From Opisthocomus hoazin (Eukaryota > Chordata > Aves > Opisthocomiformes > Opisthocomidae): a stretch of 64,000 nt of DNA. The stretch is taken from NCBI RefSeq assembly GCF_030867145.1, contig NC_134414.1, forward strand, positions 130,770,465 to 130,834,464, written 5' to 3'. Positions 12,001 through 27,000 of the stretch are shown piece by piece. Position 1 is the first letter of the stretch; each line of letters opens with the position of its first letter. Both the position numbers and the translations under genes were made by a program. The notes beneath the pieces were generated by a model, which was not told where the DNA came from, ran no database searches, and saw nothing but the letters and a program-made list of their open reading frames with translations.

Positions 12001-15000
12001 CTATGTTATAGGCCATACATAGCAGCAGTTCAGCAACAGATGATGTGATTTCTCTGCATGTGTGTATATTAATTTGTTTAGCAAGCGCTAACAAAGTCTT
12101 TGCAGAGGCAATCTCCTAGGAGATGTCTGTCAGTCTCCCTGTTGCTGTAGTCCTTATTAAAAATCAATGTTATTAGACTATTCAGTTGTGCAGAAATTTT
12201 CAGAGAGGAGAAGGAGTTGGCCTTGTGTTGCCTCAAAATAGAATATACAGCCTGATTCGGTGCTCCTAGCCACTGTACACGACTCAACTCTTAAGAAGCA
12301 CTAATGGGATTTAACTGGCATTAAGCTCCAGTGCTGCCCACTTACAGAAATGGCCAGAAAGCCACCCTGCCCCCTACTAGGTGTGCAGTTCTGTCATGTG
12401 GTGCCCCTCCTGTTAACCTCAGAAATCCTTGGGCACGGACTGAGTGTAATAGGCTAATTGTCTCTCATTTGAGAGATAAGTGCATCCTGGACGGTAAAGC
12501 TAGAGCCCCAGAGACTCTGTATCCTACCCGGGTGCAGAAGAGGTAGCCATACAGGAGAATTTCAGAGAGAGAGAGGGAGAGAGAGATCATCTCATCACAG
12601 ATCTTAGCTGGAGGTTTTGAAAACAATTATGAAGTCTTTAGGAAAGGAGTTTCAAATGAACTTTCTTTTCCACCCCTTCCTGCAGATTTATAGGACTGAA
12701 AAGAGCTTGTGCCTGCCTATATGGATTTTTTTTTGGCTGAAACACAATTTGTCTTAAGCTTTTCAGGATATTCTCTATTATTTGTAAGTATTACTTGAAT
12801 GTAAACACTGCATTTGAAGCAGTTGAGCTCCCAAGGACTGGGCTTTTTGAATTCTGGAGTAGATATCCTGGGATTCACGTGGCCTTACTACACGTCTGGC
12901 TTTCTGAGGCAGCCTTTGAAGCCTGTTACAGCCTTTAAAAGTCAAGACCTTGCCTACTTTAAGTGCCTGTGACACTTTGCTCAAGTGGAAGTTTGCACAA
13001 GGGCTTGGGCCAAACGTGCTGTTCTTTCCATTTTTACTGCATTGGCACTCTCTCTCACCTTGAAGATGATTATCTCAGTGACGAGTGAAGTGACTTGAAT
13101 TTCTGAGGCATTTCAGGATGGGCTACATGCAAAATGTAGTATGTGCATGCAAAATGTACTTTGGAGAAAAATTGCAGAACAAGTTTTCTGATTTGCTTTC
13201 TTGGTTTGAATTATCACATCAGTCAGCTACACATCTTCTGCACACCTGCTTCCTTTCCTGTAGACAGCTAGAGTGTTCTCATCTCTGTTGCAGGGAGCCT
13301 CTCTTTATCTCATAAGTCTTCATTTTTTAACATTTGAACTCTTCAGAGGAAAATTACAGAGTGCCCGAGAGATCAGTTAACACTAAAACACAAGTTATTT
13401 ATTACTGCAGCCACAGGATGAAGGAAGTCATTTTCTAGAGGAGCTTACCTTCCCACCCACGTGTAGCTTCAAGGCTCTTAGCTCACTGCCTTAAAAGATT
13501 GATCTCGATTTTATGATGCTTTTAATCAGTATTGTTTGCCAGGGATTAGAGGCCTCATCGCAAATCCTGTCTCCTCCAGGGCCTGGCACTGCTAAAGCTG
13601 TCCCATATATATCCGTGCCTGTGGCTACCCCTGTAGCAGGCTAGTGAAAGTTTGGCATGAGACCTAACCATAAAGACAGGCTCTTCTCACATGCCCTGAG
13701 GGCTGATCTACTGTTCAGGTGGCATGTGGCAGCACCGCTGGCTCTGCTCAGCGGTCCCTTCCTGATCCTGGCAAGGCTGGCTGTTTGGCTGGTTTTTAAG
13801 AGTTTTGCAGCTAGTTTTAGAAACCTAATTCCTTCAAATACTGTAACACAGAGTCTGTACAGCAAATTTATTTTACTAAGTAGTTGGAGTATGTTACTAC
13901 AGCATATTGTATTAAGCAGTAGTTTAAGTCATAACTCTGAACTGTTGGGCTCCTGTCAATTTATTGTAAACTCTGATGCTGCTTTTTTTTCCCATTCCCT
14001 ATCTACTTTAAACATTTTATGTTTAAAATTCAAAGTTGCATTGCTAGTCAAAAAGCTTACTGGTAAATCTGTTTGGGGTCCTCCCCCTTGACTCTCATTT
14101 TCTTTTATTTTCTGTTTTGGTTTCAAGGGGTTGCTATTTTAAATATGTCAAAAGTTGCTTCATTTGTTGTCCAGATACGTAGACAGTGTATGTGGCACAG
14201 ATACTGGCAAGTTGCTGAAGGTCAGAAGGGACAGACAGTGAATTATTTTTATACAGTAAAATATAGCTATTTACTGAAGCTTCCAGTGGAGTCCTGTTTA
14301 ACTTTGTTTACATTTTTATGTCTCCAAGTTTTGTCTGCAGAGTCTCAGAATGCTTATAATCTAGTTATGGAAAACATGTTTTTTCTTATATGGGAGTTCT
14401 CAACAATTTGTTGATAAGAAATTTCGAAAAAACTCCTTGGCCAGCAGATAATTGAAAAGCCACCACAGGGGTGGGCTGCACCTTCAAGTTAAAAGAATTT
14501 TAATCACATTTATTATGGAACTTGAACGCACTGAGGGTGGTGTCTCTTCAGTTCCCTGGGTGGCCACGTCAATGAAGCCATAATAAGAACTGGCTCCCTC
14601 TTTGACATACCTGAAGGAGAGGTGGGAGACAGAATCACGCTTGTCTCTTTCTTTACATGAGTGTGATTTGGAGCACTCTGAAGGAACTGTGCTGTTCTTT
14701 TTCTGTGCTTGGAGTGGCAACTCTCATCTAACTACAAAACATTGAAAAGGTGTATGAGAAAGACTGAAACAAAACTGTTCCTTCTCTTCGTGAGGCTATG
14801 AATTTGTTGTTGAAGACCATACCTGTAAGCATGCCTGGTTGAGCCCTTACAGCCTGGATTTGTTATCCTGCAAAGCAATCCCCCGCTTTACAAACTGGCC
14901 CATTGGAATAAACAGGGCAATGACAAGATGGACTATGTGTCAACAGGGTTGTGGGGTGACTGTGTGTGGCAAGCAGGTCATCATGGCTGGGGATGCAGTT

Positions 15001-18000
15001 TGCTGGGCAAGGCTAACAAAGTGTTTAAACAGGGGTCATGGTAGATGTTTGCTTGGGCTTCTTAATCCGTCCCTGTATGTCAGAACTAACAAACTTGAAG
15101 ACTGCTTAGGAGGAAGAAGTGGGCCAGCCTTTTCCTTCTGAACACGGAAGCAATTTGCACCATGTTGTCCAACTTGTTACTGCTCACCGCAGCGGAAACG
15201 ACTAGGTAGGACACAGGCTAGAGAGGACAGACTATGACTCCTTATCTGCATCTGCTTTCCTCCTTCCACAGAAAATATGACCCTGTTCTGACAGCTTAGG
15301 TCTGATTAATGTGCTCGGAGCCCACAGATGGCACAAAGCCTTTGGGACTGGAATTCAGTGGGGTGACTAATTCCAGATGAAAGGACACACAACAAATCCT
15401 TAATCTATTGGGAGCTGATTGGGACAACTGTTCATACAGCAGCAGCAGCAGCTTGTATTCAGGCAAGACACTGTCTCATCACACTTATTTTAAAAAAGAG
15501 ATTAACCTTATTTAAGAGCATTAAGAAAAACTGCTTTCAGTTATTACTGCCAATTATTACTTGCAACTGGAAAGCCAGTCCTTTGCCTGTTGCCATTTGA
15601 AAACTGTAGGATTAGACAGTGCCACTGCAATGTATTTGCGAGCTGTTGCCACAGCTTCAACTCTTACTGGTAGCCTGCTGAAGACTTATCCCAGCCACAG
15701 GGAATAATCTCATTGCAGGATTGTTGCTGTACAATGTTGCACCTGGAGTAGAAGATCCGTTAGTGAGAATGCAGGATACAAGTACCGCCGAAAGAAATGA
15801 GAGCGAGCAGTATTCCTTAGTGTAGGCTTCTGGATTTGAAACTAGACCTTGGTCTTTTCTTGGATGCCCAGCTCTGACGAATGGAAAGGTAGAGAGGATA
15901 CTACAAATGTCATTCCGCTTCAGGAGGCTTATTAGTACTCCAGCAGGATCCAGAAATCCCAGAGCAGGATTATGGCTTCACTGCCTGAGGGTCTGTGCAG
16001 AGGTCATACGGAAATGTGGTCCCTGCCTCAAGGAGTTTGCTCCCTCAGCTGTGAAGCAAGGAAGCGTAACTTGAGGGGGAATGTGAGAGGGTGCATGGAT
16101 GCTTGTGAATTTGGCTGCTTATTTCTGACTGATAAAGATGCATAAGCAAAACTGCCTGGAAGCATCTCCAGTAGTCCTTCCCTAATTACCGTGTCTTACA
16201 GGTAAAGTTAGCTACTGGAAGCTGGAGGGGTGCTAGAGCAGTGATATACTACCAACAGTTAATGCAGAGTTTGAAGACTGTATTAGTCTCTCATTGTACA
16301 GATCAAATGAGCTACAAGGCTAATCTCCATGTAGGAAAGCTGTCAGGAATGTGGCATGGAAATGAGAGATATCTGTGTATCTGTAGAGTTCCACAATGGA
16401 GAAATGGTCTCGACTGCTCTGATAAACTGAAATTCGGGGTGGACAAAAGAGCTTTTTCTGCATGGTGCCATCCAGTGTGCCAGAATTAGCTAAGCTTTAA
16501 GGGTGCTACTGCATGGGAAACAATTTCTTAAGGTTGTTATTTATAAACCCTTTGTGTTTAAGAAAAATGTCCATCTCTTGGTTGAATGAAAGGATGTTTC
16601 CATATGTGATCTATGTGTTAAGTTTTACGCAAGTACACTTAATCGATTTTGGAATTCATAATACAGAGTACCAAGAAGAAATAGCAGTAAGGTACTGGTT
16701 TTGGCAACATGGAGTGTATTTTTAAGCTGATTGAAGAAAATCACTTTCCAAAGATAGATTCATGGTCAGTCTCCTGTAGGGTCCTGCTTATGATGTCAGG
16801 ACTTTCCCTGAACACAAAGCATTCCTCTGCTGAACTGTGTATATATAAGTAGTGAAATCCGATTAAGGCCAAAAAGCAGGTTTGTCTGCTACTACTCCAG
16901 GCTGGCATCTGCTGCAAGTGATTTTTAGAGTTGTTCTCCTTTTGACGTTGTTCTCTTCCAGGACACAAGGAAAATCCCATAAATCTTCCTTTCTTCCAGT
17001 TGTCCTGGGTCACAGAGGTTCTTGCTCGAGTGTTAGGTGACCAACTGCTCTGATTGGCAAAGAGCACATGTGAGACAGGGAGGTTAAAGCAGATGGCGTA
17101 CTACAAGATAATTTAACACTTAATTCACAGACTGTCTGTTCAGTCAGAGCTGTCCGGTTCTTTGTCAGCGCATACATACAGTAGGGTCAGAGACTGACTT
17201 ATTTCTTAGCGTATTATGTTGTTGTGTCATCATCCCACCTTGTTTTTCAAGTTATTAATGCAATTATAATTTCTGAAACTTATTTTAAATTCCATGTAAA
17301 GGTGAGTCCCAAGGAATTGTTACTGATTGAGCCTCCAAGACTTTGATCCGTGCAATTATCATTCTTGCAAATTAAGCTCCAGCTCTGCTTTCTGTGAGGA
17401 CGTTTGCCATACTATTTTGGTTTTCTAAATTTTCTAATAATTTGAACCATTGATCAAGGGCGGTTTCACTCAGTGAAAATACTGTTGTTCTTGATGGTTG
17501 GTAGGAAACAAGTGCTTTCTCTCTGCTTTTTTCTTTGATGAAGTAATTAATTACTTCAGTAAAAAAAATCAGGTAGGGAAGTAGTGTGAATGTAGAAGAT
17601 CCACCAGATCTTCATTGTCAGTCCCTTCAATGCCTGACACATTTACATGTAGGTGAATAGTCACTGTACTCTATCTGTTAAAAAACATACAACATTTGGA
17701 CAATACTATCTGGCCACCCATGCCATGGAAGCACTGCTGTTGTACTAACACCAGACCTTTCTTGTGTCTTCAGTGTGTCAGGAAACAGTCTGGGAAGTCT
17801 TCAAGACATTCTGGGATAGACTGCCAGAGCGTGGAGAGTATCAAACCTGGATGAGCCTGTGTGAGGAAGGAACGATGAGTACCTTTGAAATGGGCACAAA
17901 CTTCAGTCAGTCGGAGGAGCACCGGAGTCTGATTATGAAGGTGGGTGCAGCACCTGGTTGCTGTTTTCTCATGAGCAAGGGCATAACGTCCCACTGCAAC

Positions 18001-21000
18001 ATGCAGCTTGGCATACGGCAGGCGGTAACGTGTGGAGCAGTTAAAACGGACAGGCATGAGGACCTCAGCTCTTAGATCTGAAGTTCTGAGATCTGTTCCA
18101 AAACCAAAGTTGTAGCTGATTTGAAGGAGGAAAAAGTAACAATGATAACGAGAATATTGTCTTCAAAAGGTGTGTTCCTGACAAGTAGGTGATGTCTAGA
18201 CCCCTTGTCTGAAAAGGCAGCATGACATGAGGCAGGCTGTGGTGCATTGCCTCTGTGGCGTGTAGCAGCCTTCCTGCTCTGAACTGCACAGTGAGATGCT
18301 GTCAGCGCAAATGGCACTTCGAAGCAGGGAGTTCTGAGCTGTGTTTCTGATGCTACCAAGATGTATGGCAAAATTTGCAGAGGTTAAAATCAGAGTACGA
18401 GTGTAAACCAGTTGAATAAAAAAATGCTGAATATGTTGGTGTATTCTCTGCTATTTCACTTGAAGCAAGCTTATTTTAGCTTAAAGCAACTAAAAGGAGC
18501 ATTAAGCTAAATTAAAGTAGCCTACATCAAATGAAATATGAAGATGTCTTTTCAGGAGTGTTTGAATTGTAAAATTAAGTGCTTAAATTTATACACATCT
18601 AAGATACAGTAGATATCTTAATTTCTCTGGATAAAAGGCTGTCTTAAAATGTATGGTAATTTATGTATCTTCTTTAAGATTACAACATCTTCTATTTTTA
18701 TAAGCTAATGGATGAGTAGTTTTATGAAACTTATGGTAAGTCTTAAATGTATGATCCCATAGGATCAGTAATGTCCTGCTAGTATGGATGTGCTGATGTT
18801 TTTCCTTTCTGCTTTTTTATGGACTCCTGTGCTGGGAATGTGAGTATGAAAACTGTTGTGGATAATGGAGAAGGACTTTTTTCTGAGCCAGCCTGTTAGT
18901 CTTCACAGGTGGATGTTAGCCGAAGTTTGCTTCTGTGACATCTGATGGTACTGTTGTCCTTTGAGGACTTTGCAAAAAGATGGAGATAAAATTCACATGA
19001 GCTTTTTATGTGCACAGTGAATGTATCATTGCTTTATGTAAGATTTTGGTAGTGAGATGATTTGTAGTGGGAGCTTATTAAAAGAAATCAGGATGATTCT
19101 TGGAAGCAGGATGGTGCATCTTAACTTCCCACTGCTGCTTTACATTTTTGGGTATGGCCCTTCAGCATTACAGTGGAGTCAGATAAAGTGCTCTGTGTAT
19201 GATGATTTATTCAGGTAGTTTATGTGTAATTTAGGTTTCCTTTCTCCTGTAGATGGATATATTCCCTTCAGTATTGCAACATTCTAGAAGAGGACTGTTC
19301 ATCCTTCTATTTGCTTTCAGCACAGCTGGCAAAAGCTGACGGTTGTTGGGCTGATTTGATGGGACACTAGTCTGTGTTAAGGGGGATCGAATGCTGTCAC
19401 CACTGTGTTTCACACAGAATGTTGCAAATCTATCAGGTGACTTGTTTTGCACTAAAACCCTGAACTCAATTTAAATTTGAACCAAAGACTGAAAGCGAGA
19501 GCACTCTATCCCATCCCCCATCAGCCAGCTTCAGAAGGTCTGATGGTGTATTTGTGAATACATAGGTCAGTGTGGGTTTAATTGCTAGCTCTAGTACTGA
19601 CTCACTCTTTCTTGTATGTGCTCATGCACAAAATGCTTGTCAGAGTGTGAAATCTCTTTAAAGCAGCTCTGAGAACATTAAGTCCCAACAGATGCAGCGG
19701 TTACAACTCTGCTTTTAAGAACATCCTTCCTTCTGCTAGTTGCTTGCTCCTGTCTAATGCGGTGTTAAGAGCTGGGGCTCAGCCTGTGGGACCAAGCACA
19801 CTTTGCAAAGCACTGTGTCCTCCCCTCTTGTTCTTGCCGCTTTCACGAGCTAAGCTGACCAAGTTGCATGGCTAAGCCATTCCCTTACTTGTGGGATTTT
19901 TTTTCTCTCATTACAGCATGTTCATTCATTTGTTCACAGTCAGCTGTTGCCATGGTTTTATTTTTATTTTCATTCCTTGGGTTTGATCTGTAAAGTGCTG
20001 AGCACTTCTCACCAAAGGGCTGCCATAATTTCACAGTGTGGGCAGTACTCTGTAGGGCGCATGTGCGATACCTGTGACTCGTCCACGCTCTCAGTTGCTT
20101 AAAAGGAAGACTCACTTCTGCCTGGCACTGTGGGAGAGCAGTGTATGTGGTGGTCAGTAGTTCTTTGTCTGGCCATTACGTACCTCATTAGATACCGCTT
20201 GTTTCTAATCTTCCTCTGCTCTCCAGTGTCTGTGAATCATCTATGGCTAATTTCAAGAGTTTAGTTTGGAGCCTGCAGCTGATCAAAGTATTTCTGCTTT
20301 TCTTTTGGTACATATTGGCTATCACTGCCATAGCACTGATCTGTGACCTCTTTTGTATTGTGCATGTTGGCAGTTTCTGACAGTCTTATTCTAGAGTGTC
20401 TTTCTGTTTTTAGAAGCTCTACGTGCCGTGAATTTTCCCTCTCGCTCTCTCAAAAGGAGTTCAGCGTATAAAATGAGGCAAAATAAATCTGTGGGGTTTG
20501 CTCTCAGTAAGCAAGAATTCAGCAAAATTATTGCTTTTATGCTATTTTTGTTGTAGTTTGGACCTTCTGTTTTGAGCAGTGTAATTAAATGACACTTTAT
20601 TAGCCTTCCTTCCTGGTTTTATTTCTTACCCTTTCATCTAATCCCCAGTAATCACGGTCACACACCTACAGATATTGCAATGTCTGCTCTAGCATGGGTT
20701 AGTTCATGTAAAGAAAAATTCTATTCTTCTTGCTGTCAACACACTTTCTTGCCGGATATCAGCTGGAGCTTGGACCAGCTCTGGTCCCAGCTCTCATGCT
20801 TTTGTCTTCAGGAAAAATGTTGTTCAGTCTCTAATAGTCTGTCAAAAAGACTTGAGTAATTTGATGGAGGTGAAGGCATACACTGCTGGAATTTTCTTTT
20901 TTGCCATCAAATTGCCTCTGCTGGTGGGGGAGGTGTGCCTCAGAAGGCAGTGCTTTGCTGTTCTTTAATAATCAAGCTATACGCCGTATGTTGTCTTGAA

Positions 21001-24000
21001 CAACTGAGGCTTGCCTCTGTGCAATTGCCTACACATGTGTGTATTTATATGTATGTTATACAGCAATACATAATAAATATAGTAAGATTTCATCAGATTC
21101 TTAAAGCAAATCACCTGCCAGATTTTCAGAAGGAGCAGATGAACAGATTTATGCCAACCATAAAAAATTATTAAAAAATCTTCTTTTTATCCTATTCTTC
21201 CATCTCTTTTCAAATCTTGGCAGAAATGGAAAAGGAGAAGGTAATTCTAGTCCAAAAGGAAGTTTTGCTTGCAGTATATTTCTTCATATAAACCTTCCTT
21301 CATATAAATGAACTCCGCTTGTGTTCCTTACCATGTAGCTGTATTTCAGAGGAGTGTAATTCTATATTACGTAGAATGATCTCATTCATCCTGTTCACGC
21401 AGTCGTTCTAAGCTTTGGGAGACGTGTGTCTAGAATTCCAACATTACTGAATCTTGCCCTGACACTGCCCTGTGACTGTGGCTGTGTTCACACTTGTGCT
21501 AGATAATTTTTGAAAAATCCAGGAGGGGAGAAACACAAGCAAAAGTAAATATTGATTTCCCAGGAGCCTTGTACTTGCTATGAGATTGAAGCACTGCTGC
21601 CAAAGCAGCACAATCTGTGCTGTTCATAGGAGCATTTACAGCTGGCATATGATATTCTTTGTAAAATACCCACATAGCTGCTGGGAACGTTTTTAGACTT
21701 TATAAAATACTGAAATAATGCAGCAGTTCTGGAATAGTTGGTTGACTGTTTTGATACCTGCTTTTCTGGTCCTTTAGAGAAGACTCTTTTGTCTTCTGTG
21801 TATTGTGAGGATTCTTCAAGGAGCGGTTTTTTAGCTGCAAAAAATGGCTCCCCTCCTTATTGCTTTCTACATTTTTTTTTCTTTAATTCTGTGCAGCTTG
21901 TCATATGAAAAGAAACCACAAGTTTGAATTTTCATATGCAGCCTATTGTGATAGTAAATAAGATTAAAGGAGAGCCAGTTGACAGTGCTTCCCTTGTTTC
22001 TTCTTTTGACTGCTGGGACCAGCTCACCAGGTGTGGAGTCAGGAGGTGGTTTGGATGAGCTCCTGAGCTAGACTGCCAGTGCCCTGCCCTCACTTCCAAG
22101 ACGTTCAGCAAAGCAATACAAACTTCTGCTTCCTCTGTGACATGCTAGGGCTGACCAAAGCTGCTGGGGACAAAACTTGCATTTTTCTCTTCTATTTGTA
22201 ATATATCTAGACAATGGACTTATTGCAGATTGAGAACCAAATACTGTTAACAGTCCAAATAACTTTTTTTTGTAGAGTGATTGTCTACCATATCTCCTTA
22301 GCATGCTGAGGGATCTCTTAAGATTCCTGTCCAGTTTTTGGAGTGTCATTTCCATGCAGGCATCCGCTGCTGACAATGGTTAGGGAGAAGACATCAAGCT
22401 AGGTGAATGTTTTAGTTTGGCCTGGATAAATGCCAGGTGCCCACCAAAACCGCTCTGTCACTCCCCCTCCTCAACTGGACAGAGAAGAGGAAATATGATG
22501 AAAGGCTCAAGGGTCGAGACAAGGACAGGGAGAGATCACTCACCAATTACTGTCACGGACAAAACAGACTGAACTTGGGGAGAAAAGGAAGTTTAATTTA
22601 TCACCACTCAAATCAGAGTAGGATAGTGAGAAATAAAACCAGATCTTCAAACACCTTCCCCCTGCCCTCCCTTGTTCCCTGGCTCAACTTCACTCTCGTT
22701 TCTCTCCCTCCTCCCCCCGAAAGTGGCGCAGGGGGATGGGAATGGTGGTTACGGTCAGTTCCCCACATGTTTTCTCTGCTGCTCATTCCTCGTCAGGGGG
22801 AGGACTCCTCACACTCTTCCCCTGCTCCAGCTTGAGGTTCCTCTCACGGGAGACAGTTCTCCACGAGCTTCTCCAACGTGAGTCCTTCCCACGGGGTGCA
22901 GCTCTTCACGAACTGCCCCAGCGTGGGTCCCTTCCATGGTGTGCAGTCCTTCAGCAACAGGCTGCTCCAGCGTGGGTCCTCCACGGGGTCACAAGTTCTG
23001 CCAGAAAACCTGCTCTGACGTGGGCTCCTCTCTCCACAGCTCCGCAGGTCCTGGCAGGAGCCTGCTCCATCACAGGCTCCCCACGGGGTCACAGCTTCCT
23101 TCAGGCATCCACCTGCTCTGGCATGGGGTCCCTTCCACAGGCTACAGGTGGATATCTGCTCCACTGTGGACCTCCATGGGCTGCAGGGGGACAGCCTGCC
23201 TCCCCATGGTCTTCATGAGCTGCAAGTGAAAACTCTCTGCTGTGGTGTCTTGAGCACCTCCTCCCCCTCTTCCTTCACTGACCTTGGTGTCTGCAGAGTT
23301 GTTTCTCTCACATCGTTTCACTCCTCTCTCTTGACTGCCGTCTCCTGGGAGGTTTTTTTCGCTTTCTTAACTATGTTATTACAGAGGCGCTACCACTGTC
23401 ACTGACTGGCTTGGCCTTGGCCAGCGTCGGGTCCATCTTAGAGCCGTCTGGCACTGGCTCTATCAGACGTGGGCGAAGCTTCTGGCAGCTTCTCACAGAA
23501 GCCACCCCTATAGCCCCTCGGCTACCAAAACCTTGCCACGCAAACCCATAACAGTGGACTAAAGCTTCAATTCATGTGACAGGTTTTTTTTTCCTTTTTT
23601 CCTTTTTTTAATCCTTTTAGTTTCACCAACGCAAAGGTCTGCTGCTGTTTCAGCCAAGATGCACCTGGAAAAGGTATACCACACCAACCAGATGGTCTTT
23701 CAAAGTTTGTTTGTTGAAAAGATGTGGAAAGTTCAGAAAATTGGTGGCTTTGTGGTGCCTAAACAGAATTTTTCATACCTTGAGACTCACCAATCTGTAG
23801 CATATACAAAGCAATTAATGTAAGAGTTTGCAAGCAACATTTTGTACAAATTGCATCAGAAGATGCTGCACTGAATGTTTAAGTGTGAAGGAACAAAGTT
23901 AAAAAACCTGAAGGTGTGAAAAATGTGGAGTGGTGGTAGGAATAAAGATATTTTCAAGAGTTTTTAATTAGTAGATGTAAAGTCAAGTACATCCTTATAT

Positions 24001-27000
24001 AGTCTGTGGTTCTTTAAAATAAATTAGAAAAAAACCCAAAAAACACAATGTGCAGAAAACACTATCAACACTCAGCTTCTGTTGAAAGATACTGGTGAGT
24101 ACCTCCTACCTCATAGCTACCTTGCAGATACCTTGGTTGCTTACATTTTTATGGAGCTTCAGGTGATTTCACATTGACCAGCAGTATGTATGCTCATATA
24201 ACAAGAAACAATATTAAGTCTTGCTATGAATATAATCCATAAATGTACTGTGATTGGAAGAGGAGGAAAAAACACACTTCCTTCCTAGGGAGTAAAACCA
24301 AAAAAATCTTTATTAAGTCATGTTCATAAATTTTTTTACTTTCCATTTGTTTTTATTAGCCTGACATCATATAGCAGAAAAACAAGGGAACAGGACATAT
24401 GTGCGTATTCACCATAGGACCTCTGCTGTTCTGCACTAGAATCTGTATTACAACATTTAGCTATAGCACACGCTGACATTTTGAAGGTGCCCTGTGGCTG
24501 TGGAGGAAAAAAATGTGTTGGGGATTTTCCTGGATGATTACTTTGAGCAATTTTACAGCCCCTTGTTTAATACCCTTTTGATTCCCAGTGTGCTCTGAAC
24601 CTAACCCACTCGTCCAAACAAGTAGTCTGCTGTGTGTATAGGCCTAGAGGAAGTAAAAAGTGCCAGTCAAGATGTAGAATACATCTGGTGTTGCTGCATA
24701 GCCGCCAAGTTCCCGCTGGCATTCGAGGATCCCCGAACTCCATGATTTCCCACCCGTTGGCCATTTTTTCATTTGTGTGACAGTCCTGGAATCCTTGTTT
24801 CCAAAAGAGAAGAAACCTAAGCGAACAGGGGAAACGTAGATAATGGTGAAGAGGTAACTTCCTGCTGGAGCAAGAGAGGTGAGTCAGGACCATGCCTGTG
24901 GCTTAACCCTGGTTTCTGTCTGCATGGAGCTTATGCCCAGGTGGTGATGAAGCACAGCTCAGCAGTAGCTGCCACCGCAAACAGCTGCAGGAGCTAGACT
25001 GTGAATTACTAGTGTGGTGGATATCTTGAAATAGGTCTGATAATATTCCTTGATGCGTGGAGGGGACCTAAAATACTGATGGTTTTACTTATCTGTCTAG
25101 CTGCCACACATCCAGTTAAGTCATAGTGGGCTGAGATAATTGATGTGACCTTTCTGTTCATCAAAGTATGTAAAACAAGCAAAGAGGCCCATCGACTTGC
25201 ATGACTACTTCTTTGTTCTGTTGGTCAGGTTATTTGGGGCCATTTTTTTAAAAATGGGTAGCATAACAAAACACCTCCTTAGCACACTGAAACAGGAACA
25301 TAGCAATATGAAATATGTGATTTTGCTTGAATTCTCAGCTGCGTTCAAAGGTGGGATGAGCACCCCAATGGTGTGAGTTGGTTGTGATCACTTACTCCCA
25401 GTGCTGTAGTTTCTGAGCACCTCATGGGGTAGACGATTGTGTCTTCCTAAGGTTCCTCTGAGGCAGAAAGACTTCTGCTGTCTCTCCTCTGCCTGTTCAG
25501 TGATCTTCCTTGTTAACCGTCGTTTTTCTGTTTAGTCAAATGTCATAATCACAGTTTCCAGTATCTTTTTGATTGCTGACTTAGATACCTTAACATGTTT
25601 TTCTTTGCATAGAACATCTCCAGTTTCTTCTAAATTTGGAAGAAAGAACATCTCATCTGCTCTTTCACACTCCAAACCCCCTTACAGATGAAAAAAAAAA
25701 TTTATTCTGTTGCCCTCCTTTGAGCCATTCTGTCAGATTTCCGTCACCTCCTTTCTTATCCCCACACTTACTATTCTCCTGTTGACTTTGGCTCTTTCTT
25801 TTAGCATTGCAAATTTTAGCCTCCTCTAATTTAATAAGAAAAAAAACAAACCTCCACCACATATATGCAAGTAGATCAACTAGCTCCAGTTGCTTCTCCA
25901 AATCTTGCCTCATCTCCCTTTCATCTCTTGAGCTCTTTAATTCTCTCTTTGGTCGCTCTCCTCCAGTCCAGCCCACATCTTCCTTTTCAGTTTCTCTTTG
26001 ACACCTGGCACAGCACAGAAACTGTCAGCCATGAAGCCTGTGCTCATGTCTTTCCAGGCAGATCTCAAAACCGATACTTCATCTACATCATCTGTGTCTG
26101 ATCAGCTCCTTTACTCTGTAAATCTGTAGTTATTGTTTTCCCTGTTTTTCACCTCGTTTCTAGATAGCATTGCCTAATACATGCAGAAGAATCACTTCTG
26201 AGTTGAGAGTTCACCGCTTCTATGCAGCTGATTCCTCCTGGACAGAGTGGACTCTTAGCTTGTTTCTGACACCTTACTGTGGATCTCCAGCCTTCATTAC
26301 AAGTTGAATATGGCTAAAACAATTAATGTTCTGCTGAGCTTTTCCTGCTATCTCTCCTCTTGCTCACTGTAGACCATATTTTCACCTTATCTGTCAGGGC
26401 TGTGCCTCAGAGCACTGCTCTCCAGGCTGACCTTTCCCTCCAGCTTCAGTTCTGGACATTGTAGTCCATCTCCTTGGATTTCCTCCAGTGCTTCGGCCTT
26501 GCCTCCATGACAGCATGGTTCTGCCATGCATCACGGTGGGGAATGAGGACAGGTAGAGAGAGAATCCTTTCTTGGTATGACTTCCCTATTGGAAATGATG
26601 TGTACAGGTGGGTTAAATCAAACATGCTTGGTACAATCCCACACAGATGGGATTAAACTAATATGAGATTATTGAAGATCTCGTTGACATTTCCTCCACC
26701 TCTTTCTCCTGCCTGGAATTATCTCCAAGATATTTTGTCTTCTGAGCATAACGATTGTCTCTTAGGATCAGGCAAGTTTATCCTGTATAATTGCTTTTCC
26801 TCCAAGTTCATGAGTTGACAGAAGCTCATCCATCTAGTCGGTACTGTGTGTGACTTGTGGCAGCCTGTATTTAATGCTGTGGACTCTTACTAAGTTGTGA
26901 TAATTTTACATTATGTAAGACTAACTGTGGTCTGTTGAGAAAGGGAAGCGCCAGTGCAACTGGCACAAAACTCAGCTCCCAGCTTCAGAGGAATTAGTAT

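Larger units (their letters stand above)
7628..17773 (+). other. IMPG2: IMPG2 intron 2 (10.1 kb)
   Basis: No gene was recognised. The longest open frame (13657-14088, 144 codons on +) has no family resemblance. Simple GA repeat at 12564-12585. A degenerate CCCTAT-like run lies at about 10921-10960. A phrase at about 16020-16080 ('gtccctgcctcaaggag...') resembles ancient L3/CR1-like repeats, at low confidence. A perfect 20-bp palindrome with TAATTAATTA lies at 17539-17558, just upstream of exon 3. Confidence 0.8.

Noticed and set aside
13657..14091. 144-codon + strand frame in intron 2
   Set aside because: No recognisable domain, no conserved-looking motif, and no splice sites fitting IMPG2 phases. 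Its length is within what chance gives in 64 kb.
15990..16080. Ancient L3/CR1-like repeat ('ccctgcctcaaggag')
   Set aside because: Only one short phrase is suggestive; too little to call a repeat.
22437..23405. Overlapping long open frames (up to 160 codons) on both strands
   Set aside because: They lie within the GC-rich LTR and its tandem repeats; the frames follow the repeat, not a protein family.
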